A stretch of DNA of 64,000 bases from Astragalus membranaceus (taxonomy: Eukaryota; Streptophyta; Magnoliopsida; Fabales; Fabaceae): positions 120,132,656 through 120,196,655 of the forward strand of contig CM076848.1 of assembly GCA_039519185.1 (NCBI GenBank), written 5' to 3'. Made by a program: the position numbers and the translations under genes. The notes under the pieces are model-generated. The model saw only the letters and a program-made list of their open reading frames with translations. It was not told where the DNA came from and did not search any database. This document shows positions 57,346 through 64,000 of the stretch, piece by piece. The number at the start of each line of letters is the position of its first letter. Position 1 is the stretch's first letter.

Positions 57346-57573
57346 GGCAACACGCGCAACAGCGCACGGCAACACAGAATGGCAACACAGAAGTGCAACA
57401 CAGGGCAACAGAATTTTTGGAAACAGGCGCAGCACACTGCTGGGCGCCTGGTGCCCATGACTAGGCGCAACACAGAATTTTTCAGCAATAGGCATATGGC
57501 GCCCAAGGCGCCTAGGGGTTCCCAAACAGAATTTTTCCACTTCCAATTATCAATTAAAATCACCAAAACACTC

Positions 57574-57582
57574 CTATATATA
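57574..57582 (-). promoter_or_regulatory. Candidate TATA box of Tekay LTR
   Basis: TATATATAG on the minus strand lies about 0.67 kb into the LTR. Assigned by motif and position only. Confidence 0.35.
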
Positions 57583-58248
57583 AATATAATCAAAATGTCA
57601 CCATAATTCCCAATTTCACCACATAATCACCAAACAATCATATACTCAAACAATTGGTCTACAATTCGCATATTGCCCCAATTCAAACATCAATCATAGA
57701 ATTCTCAACATATTAATTCAACAACAACATCACAATATTATAATTTCTCAACAACAACACAATTCAATCATGGAAACTAACCTAGGACCCTAACCCTAAG
57801 CAATTCCCAATTCGCATAAGTATTAAGAACAAGAAGAGGACCCCCTAACCTTATGGAAGTCGAATTTGATAGCCAAGCTCTAAGTGAAGATTGCGCACCA
57901 CCAATGAGCCTCCTCCTCTTCTCTATGAGCTTCGCCCCTTTCTCCTTCTTCTCTTCGCAACTCTCTTCTTCTCTCCTTCTTACGTTACTTTTTCTTTCTT
58001 TTCTCACTTGGGTGAATTTGCCACTAACTCTCTAGACCCCAAGTAATTCGACTCCAATGCCAAAGAAATGGGTCACGGGCCTAATTGTGGATCACGGGCC
58101 CTTGCTCGCACCACTTAAATAGTGACAACACCCCCTAATAAAATAAAATAAAATAATTAAACTCGAATTATTTAATTAAATTAAATAAATATTGTAAGCC
58201 TTAAATAATTTAATTAAATAAATAATTAAATTATTTTGGGGCGTTACA

Positions 58249-58260
58249 ACTCTCCCCCAC
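58249..58260 (-). other. Polypurine tract of Tekay element
   Basis: On the minus strand GTGGGGGAGAGT lies immediately between the gag-pol stop and the LTR start. Confidence 0.9.
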
Positions 58261-61200
58261 TTAGAATATTTCGTCCTCGAAATTACCTGAATCAAACAAC
58301 TCCGGATATGCCTCCCGCATCTTGCTCTCCAGCTCCCAAGTCATACTCTCACCAGCAGCTCCTAACCAAACCACTTTCACCAAAAGAATTTCTTTCCCTC
58401 TCAGAGTCTTCACTTCTCTATCTTCAATCCGCACAGGCATAGTCTCCACGGTGAGATTATCCCGCACCTCTACTTCATCCATCTGAATCACATGGGACGG
58501 GTCCGGAACATACTTTCGAAGTTGTGACACGTGAAACACGTCATGCAAGTTCGAAAGATTAGGCGGCAAAGCCACCCTATATGCAACACTTCCCACCCTC
58601 TCCGTAATCTGATACGGACCAATGAAACGGGGAGTTAACTTCTTAGATTTCAAGGCACGCCCAACACCAGTCACCGGAGTGACTCTCAGGAACACATGAT
58701 CACCGGCCTGAAACTCTAAATCCTTCCTTCTCTTATCATGATAGCTCTTTTGTCGACTCTGCGACGCTTTCATCTTCTCACGGATTAATTTTACCTTCTC
58801 AGTTGTTTCTCGCACAATCTCAGGCCCCAACACTGCACTCTCCCCAGATTCATACCAACACAACGGAGTCCTACATCTCCGACCATACAATGCCTCAAAC
58901 GGTGCCATACCAATACTAGAGTGAAAACTGTTGTTATAGGTGAATTCTATCAACGAAAGATGAGAATCCCATGAACCTCCCTGCTCAAGAACACATGCTC
59001 TCAACAAGTCCTCTAACGACTGAATAGTCCTCTCCGTCTGACCATCTGTCTGCGGATGATAAGCGGAGCTCAACCTCAACTTAGAACCCAAAGCTTCCTG
59101 CAAACTCTTCCAAAATTCAGAGGTGAATCTTGGATCTCTATCAGATACAATACTAAGCGGAACGCCATGCAACTTCACAATAGTCTTGATGTAGATTTCT
59201 GCCAACTTTGGAACTGGATAAGTCATACTAATTGGTAAGAAATGAGCAGACTTAGACAACCTGTCCACAATCACCCATATAGCATCAAACCCTCTCACTG
59301 TATTTGGCAAACCAGTTACAAAATCCATGGAAATGCTATCCCATTTCCATTCCGGAATCTCCAATGGTTGCATCAACCCCGCAGGCTTTTGATGCTCAAT
59401 CTTAGACTTCTGGCAAGTCAGACACGAATACACAAACTGCGCCACATCCTTCTTCATACCAGGCCACCAGAACAGTTTCTTCAAATCTTGGTACATTTTC
59501 GTAGCCCCTGGATGAATACTCAACTTGCTCCTATGGCTCTCCTCAAGAATCATTCTCTTCATCTCAGCATCGTCAGGAATGCAGATCCTATCTCTGAATC
59601 TCAATACACCTTGGGAATCTAACCTGAAATCTCCATCCACATCTTGATCATTCACAACTAACAGGTCTACCAACTTTACATCTGACTTTTGGGCTTCTCG
59701 AACACTAACCAAAAATTCATTGCCGATCTTCAACATCCCCAATCTGACACTCTGCGGTGTCACTTCACAAACCAGACTCATGTCCCGAAACTGCTCAATC
59801 AACTCTAACTCTTTCACCATCATAGCCGACATATGCAAACTCTTCCGACTTAAAGCATCAGCCACGACATTAGCTTTGCCGGGGTGATAGTTCAAGCCGA
59901 AATCATAATCCTTCAGCAATTCTAGCCAACGTCTCTGTCTCATATTTAGCTCCTTCTGATCAAACAAGTATTTCAGACTCTTATGGTCGCTAAACACTTC
60001 AAATCTGGTACCATACAGATAGTGCCTCCAAATTTTCAGCACAAACACAATTGCAGCTAGCTCCAAATCATGAGTAGGGTAGTTCTTCTCATGGGTCCTC
60101 AACTGTCTGGACGCATAAGCTACTACCTTACCCTCTTGCATCAATACACCTCCCAAACCCATCTTGGAAGCATCGCAATAAACTACAAACGGTCGGTCAG
60201 GAACAGGCAAAGTCAAAACGGGCGATGTAGTCAACCTCTTCTTCAACTCATTGAAGCTCTCCTCACAGCGTGCATCCCACACAAAAGCTTTTCCCTTACA
60301 CGTCAATTGAGTCAACGGAAGTGCCAACTTCGAGAAACCTTCAATAAATCTCCTATAATAACCAGCTAATCCCAAGAAGCTTCTGATTTCTGTAACTGAC
60401 TTCGGGCTCTCCCATTGAGACACAGCATCAACCTTGGCTGGGTCCACAGCTATACCATTACCAGAGATAATATGACCAAGGAAACCTACTTCATTCAGCC
60501 AGAACTCACACTTAGACAATTTTGCATACAATTTCTTTTCTTTCAACACTTCTAGCACCAACCTCAAATGTTCTGCGTGCTCCTCTTCTGTTTTAGAATA
60601 CACCAGAATATCGTCAATAAACACAACTACAAACCGATCCAAGTAACTGTGAAAGGTACGATTCATGTACTCCATAAACACACCCGGCGCATTGGTAACC
60701 CCAAACGGCATAACAGAATACTCATAGTGCCCATATCTCGTTCTGAAAGCGGTTTTCTGAATGTCTTCATCCTTTACCTTGATCTGGTGATAACCCGACC
60801 TCAAATCGATTTTACTAAACACCTTGGCACCTACCAACTGGTCCATCAGATCATCAATTCTGGGAAGCGGATACCGGTTCTTTATTGTCACTTTGTTCAA
60901 TTGCCTATAATCGACACAAAGTCTCATACTCCCGTCCTTCTTTTTCACTAACAATACCGGAGCACCCCACGGTGACACACTTGGTCTTACAAATTTCTTC
61001 TCAAGCAGATCTTCTAATTGCTTTTTCAATTCAGACAACTCTGAGGCTGACATTCGGTACGGTGCCATAGACACAGGCCTAGTACCCGGTATAAGATCAA
61101 TGGCAAACTCAACCTCCCTCTCAGGCGGAACACTTGGAATTTCATCCGGGAACACTTCAGGGAACTCACACACTACTTGAACCCTTTCAATGATTGCCTG

Positions 61201-62622
61201 ATTTTCAGCAGACAATGACGCCATCAAAGCAAACAGATGAACTCCCTCCTTCATTACCTTATGCAAATGACCAGCAGGCAACAACACCGATTCTTCCTCT
61301 TCGGGAGGAAGGAAACTCACAGATCTCCGGAAACAATTAATATGCACATGGTTAAATACTAACCAGTCCATACCAAGAATGACATCCAACCCTCCCAACG
61401 GCAAACAAATAAGATCAACTAGAAAATTTCTGCCGAAGATTGACAGAGGGCACTTAGCACACACAAGAGAGGTAGTTACTGAACCCTTAGCTGGAGTGTC
61501 AATAACCATCTCCCTCATCATAGAAGATAAAACAAGGTCCAATTTCTCAGCACACAAAGCAGCAATAAAAGAATGCGTAGCACCAGTATCAATAATAGCA
61601 ATCAAGGGAATACCATTAATAAAACATGTACCTCGAATCTCATTAGTGTCCTCTGATCCTGCGAGAGCAAACACCTTTCCATGGGACTTCTCTTTCTTCG
61701 GCTTAGTACACTTAGTACTAATATGACCTGATTCTCCGCAATTGTAACACACCACATCCCTTTTCTCACATTTCGCAGCCACATGACCCTCTTTACCGCA
61801 TTTGAAACATTTATTATCCGAGCAGTCAAAACTCTTGTGACCCGGCTTGCCACACCTGTAGCACACAACCTTCGCAGGGGCATCTCCCCCACTTGTTTTC
61901 TTATTGTCAGCATACCTCTGCTTACCCTTACCAGCTGGAGCCTCATACGGTTTACCCCGGTTCTGAAACTTACCCCTCAGATCCCTCATGACCCTGGAGT
62001 GAGCATTACTATCATCCTCATATATCCTGCAACTGTCGATCAAATCAGCGAATACCCGAATCTTCTGATACCCTACAGCTTTCTTGATATCAGCCCTCAG
62101 TCCATTCTCAAACTTAATACACTTTGAGAACTCAGAATCAGCATCAGTATAATGGGGATAAAACTTAGCCAATTCAGTGAACTTGGCAGCATACTCTGTC
62201 ACTGACATGCTTCCTTGCTTCAGCTCAAGGAATTCTATTTCTTTCTTACCTCTCACATCTTCAGGAAAATACTTCCGCAAGAACTCTCTACGGAAAACAG
62301 CCCAAGTGATCTCTTCATTAGCAGTTTCTAATCTCTGCCTCACCTCCATCCACCAATCATCAGCTTCCTCAGCCAGCGTATGGGTACCATACCTGACCTT
62401 CTGCGCATCATCACAATCCATGACCCGGAATATTCTTTCAATCTCTTTCAGCCATGCCAAAGCACCATCTGGATTATACTTGCCCTTAAAGACAGGTGGA
62501 TTCTCTCTCTGAAACGTAGCCAAATTGCGCGTCCCATCATTAACAGCACCGGGTATATTACCCATCGCCCCGGCTATAGCCTGCAAGGCAGCAGCAAGTG
62601 CAGCATCGTCCCGTCTGGCCAT
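58261..62622 (-). CDS. Gag-pol polyprotein of Tekay/Del chromovirus, 1453 aa, intact
   Basis: One uninterrupted frame from ATG at 62622. Domains by residue: gag core about 35-215; three CCHC zinc knuckles at 254-267, 272-285 and 292-305; aspartic protease DTGA at 345-348; RT with CVDYRQLNK (569-577) and catalytic FIDD (668-671); RNase H with Asp816, Glu854, Asp879 and Asp922; integrase zinc finger His1030, His1037, Cys1067, Cys1070; integrase core Asp1100, Asp1161, Glu1197; GPY motif 1335-1337; C-terminal chromodomain about 1395-1443. Domain order and the chromodomain place it in Tekay/Del chromoviruses, whose chromodomain is thought to guide integration to heterochromatin. All catalytic residues are present, so activity is possible. 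Gag and pol share one frame. Confidence 0.97.
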   Translation of the reverse strand: MARRDDAALAAALQAIAGAMGNIPGAVNDGTRNLATFQRENPPVFKGKYNPDGALAWLKEIERIFRVMDCDDAQKVRYGTHTLAEEADDWWMEVRQRLETANEEITWAVFRREFLRKYFPEDVRGKKEIEFLELKQGSMSVTEYAAKFTELAKFYPHYTDADSEFSKCIKFENGLRADIKKAVGYQKIRVFADLIDSCRIYEDDSNAHSRVMRDLRGKFQNRGKPYEAPAGKGKQRYADNKKTSGGDAPAKVVCYRCGKPGHKSFDCSDNKCFKCGKEGHVAAKCEKRDVVCYNCGESGHISTKCTKPKKEKSHGKVFALAGSEDTNEIRGTCFINGIPLIAIIDTGATHSFIAALCAEKLDLVLSSMMREMVIDTPAKGSVTTSLVCAKCPLSIFGRNFLVDLICLPLGGLDVILGMDWLVFNHVHINCFRRSVSFLPPEEEESVLLPAGHLHKVMKEGVHLFALMASLSAENQAIIERVQVVCEFPEVFPDEIPSVPPEREVEFAIDLIPGTRPVSMAPYRMSASELSELKKQLEDLLEKKFVRPSVSPWGAPVLLVKKKDGSMRLCVDYRQLNKVTIKNRYPLPRIDDLMDQLVGAKVFSKIDLRSGYHQIKVKDEDIQKTAFRTRYGHYEYSVMPFGVTNAPGVFMEYMNRTFHSYLDRFVVVFIDDILVYSKTEEEHAEHLRLVLEVLKEKKLYAKLSKCEFWLNEVGFLGHIISGNGIAVDPAKVDAVSQWESPKSVTEIRSFLGLAGYYRRFIEGFSKLALPLTQLTCKGKAFVWDARCEESFNELKKRLTTSPVLTLPVPDRPFVVYCDASKMGLGGVLMQEGKVVAYASRQLRTHEKNYPTHDLELAAIVFVLKIWRHYLYGTRFEVFSDHKSLKYLFDQKELNMRQRRWLELLKDYDFGLNYHPGKANVVADALSRKSLHMSAMMVKELELIEQFRDMSLVCEVTPQSVRLGMLKIGNEFLVSVREAQKSDVKLVDLLVVNDQDVDGDFRLDSQGVLRFRDRICIPDDAEMKRMILEESHRSKLSIHPGATKMYQDLKKLFWWPGMKKDVAQFVYSCLTCQKSKIEHQKPAGLMQPLEIPEWKWDSISMDFVTGLPNTVRGFDAIWVIVDRLSKSAHFLPISMTYPVPKLAEIYIKTIVKLHGVPLSIVSDRDPRFTSEFWKSLQEALGSKLRLSSAYHPQTDGQTERTIQSLEDLLRACVLEQGGSWDSHLSLIEFTYNNSFHSSIGMAPFEALYGRRCRTPLCWYESGESAVLGPEIVRETTEKVKLIREKMKASQSRQKSYHDKRRKDLEFQAGDHVFLRVTPVTGVGRALKSKKLTPRFIGPYQITERVGSVAYRVALPPNLSNLHDVFHVSQLRKYVPDPSHVIQMDEVEVRDNLTVETMPVRIEDREVKTLRGKEILLVKVVWLGAAGESMTWELESKMREAYPELFDSGNFEDEIF

Positions 62623-62733
62623 TCTAGCACTGCAACAGGAAACAAAATTCAGAAACGAGTAACAAACTCAATGTTACTCAACACGACGACTCGACTACCG
62701 GCCGGACAGACCGAACTGCTCTGATACCACTAA
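62623..62733 (-). other. Leader and initiator-Met PBS of Tekay element
   Basis: On the minus strand TGGTATCAGAGC (62718-62729) lies four bases inside the 5' LTR end, complementary to the initiator-Met tRNA 3' end. Only about 95 bp separate it from the gag ATG. Confidence 0.92.
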
Positions 62734-64000
62734 TGTAACACCCCTTTTCTAATAAACTTTATTTTTAAATAAAATCAGAGTCTCTTTTTTTTTTTTTTTT
62801 TTTTTTAAAAACTATTCAAGCGAGTGCTACATTTACTTCATAATTCACAAGACACATAACACCATGAGAAAAATGTTTAGTTCGCATCAACTAAACCAAT
62901 CACCATCAGCAGCGGAATAAATATGAGTTCAAAAACTTAAAACCAATACATCACCAATCAAATCTAACAGTTTAGGAAAAATAGTGCATAAACATAGGAC
63001 ACCCCCCCTGGTGCTACGTATCAGAGAGCGACACTTCCTAACAAACGAAGGCATGAAGGAATCCTTCACTCGGTATTACCTGCACGTTGCCGACATAAGA
63101 AGCAACATAAAGGCAGTAGGGTGAGTCTCTTTTCATAATTAATAACATATGAGAATTAAGCAATGCATAGGAAAAAGGAAGTCAGGCACGCCAATTCACA
63201 ATAATGGAACAATCGCATCAATATTGTATTTCCAAACAGCACCACACAATATATGATTTATGCATGTAATGCAACCCAAACTCCACGGGTACATGCATGT
63301 CGGATCCGTCACCAAATACAAATAGGCCGTAGCCTCTGCTCACCAAATACAAATTAGGCCGTAGCCTCTGCTCACCAATAATGCACATGTTTCATGCGGT
63401 GTTATGGAGAATGCATCACAACACACCACAAATCAGTCAATTTCACATTTTAAATTCTAGTCTCACCATAGTGCATTAATTAACTCACCAAATTAAAATT
63501 AGGCCGAAGCCTCTGCTCACCAATCTCACCTCATCATCACTCACCAAGTCAGCTCACCACTCACACCAACACCCATTCAAATAGACCAACTTAGGACATT
63601 GACAAGACATAGGGAAAGTGGGTAAAAATAGCCATTTGGACACTTGAACACCATCAGCCAGAAACACCAGTAAAAATAAATTATTTTTTTTGCATAAAAT
63701 TGAGACTATTGGATAGGCACTGAAATTAGCTTCAAAACGCATTTTGAACCGTTGAATTTGGATAACCGAGTCAAAAGTTACGTTAAAAACAATTTTAGGA
63801 AAAATGTTAGACATTCTGGAAACTGGCGCATGGGCGCTGGGCGCCCAGGGGCAACACAGCGCTTGGCGCATGGGCGCTTGGCGCCCAGGAGAAGCAACAC
63901 GCACAGGCGCATGGGCGCTGGCGCCCAGGAACAACACGCGCAACAGCGCACAGGCGCTAGGCGCCCAGGAGGCAACACGCGCAACAGCGCACGGCAACAC
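62734..64000 (-). repeat. 5' LTR of Tekay element (truncated by window)
   Basis: It matches 56108-57374 almost base for base; about 870 bp more should follow to the right. It includes the hairpin group and part of the GC palindromes. Confidence 0.95.

Larger units (their letters stand above)
56108..58248 (-). repeat. 3' LTR of Tekay element
   Basis: On the minus strand it starts TGTAACGCCCCAAAA and ends AGGGGTGTTACA. It carries a 23-base T run (56159-56181), hairpins at 56699-56887, GC palindromes at 57207-57345 and a TATA-like box near 57578. Long frames over the GC palindromes are compositional. Confidence 0.95.
56108..64000 (-). mobile_element. Young Tekay/Del chromovirus (Ty3/gypsy) in Tat ORF1, 5' LTR cut by window
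   Basis: The 3' LTR is 56108-58248 (2141 bp). PPT, gag-pol, leader and initiator-Met PBS follow, then the 5' LTR from 62734, of which 1267 bp are in the window. The two LTRs are almost identical over the visible part (for example one A/G difference at 57203 and one T more or less in the T run). The likely left TSD is ATTAC (56103-56107); the right one is outside. The uninterrupted gag-pol makes this the only candidate autonomous element here. Confidence 0.95.

Noticed and set aside
57127..57606. Overlapping 90-205 codon frames on both strands of the GC-rich Tekay LTR segment
   Set aside because: They arise from stop-poor GC palindromes, lie in an LTR, and have Arg/Ala/Gly-biased composition without domains.

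Overview
The window is plant nuclear DNA, almost certainly eudicot, made entirely of nested Ty3/gypsy LTR retrotransposons. I found no host gene, rRNA, tRNA or organellar sequence. The plant assignment rests on Tat/Ogre-type gag-pol with a second (archaeal-type) RNase H and an extra ORF1, chromodomain-bearing Tekay/Del-type pol, primer-binding sites matching plant initiator-Met and Asp tRNAs, and LTRs of 1.3-3.6 kb. All identities below were judged by eye; element boundaries come from TG...CA ends, 5-bp target-site duplications (TSDs), primer-binding sites (PBS) and polypurine tracts (PPT).

Backbone: a minus-strand Tat/Ogre-like element is present twice in tandem. Copy A occupies 1-17404 and runs off the left edge. 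One LTR at 17405-20792 serves as its 5' LTR and also as the 3' LTR of copy B. Copy B runs from 20793 to beyond the right edge. Position 1 aligns with position 21968, and the copies stay colinear through pol, gag and ORF1. Three older insertions sit at identical sites in both copies, so the unit was duplicated after it had been invaded, most simply by unequal recombination between LTRs. Both copies are dead: some lesions are shared, others private.

Shared insertions, copy A / copy B: (1) at the gag-protease junction, a solo LTR (4062-5342) in A and a complete 9.8-kb non-autonomous element with a tRNA-Asp PBS (26063-35833) in B; (2) in gag, a solo LTR of a Tat relative in opposite orientation (7067-10525 / 37558-41165); (3) between gag and ORF1, a Tekay-type solo LTR (11452-14004 / 51553-53973). 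Insertions only in B: a mini Tekay-type element (29191-34134) inside the non-autonomous element, with two 2.3-kb LTRs around 311 bp; a decayed Tekay-type element (41514-50969) in gag, whose empty site is visible in A at 10869-10873; and a young Tekay element (56108 to past 64000) in ORF1 with an uninterrupted 1453-codon gag-pol.

Functional reading: the 1453-aa polyprotein at 58261-62622 is the only apparently complete retrotransposition machinery here. The mini element shares its LTR termini, PBS, PPT and the last codons of its pol, so it looks like a deletion derivative that such a polyprotein could mobilise. The least explained feature is in the LTRs themselves. Four distinct Tekay-type LTR families each carry a CpG-rich palindrome cluster followed, about 470-620 bp before the LTR end, by a small array of short hairpins. 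In several arrays the stems differ between units but stay complementary, and in one family the sense-strand loops are UACG and UUCG, both of the stable UNCG class.
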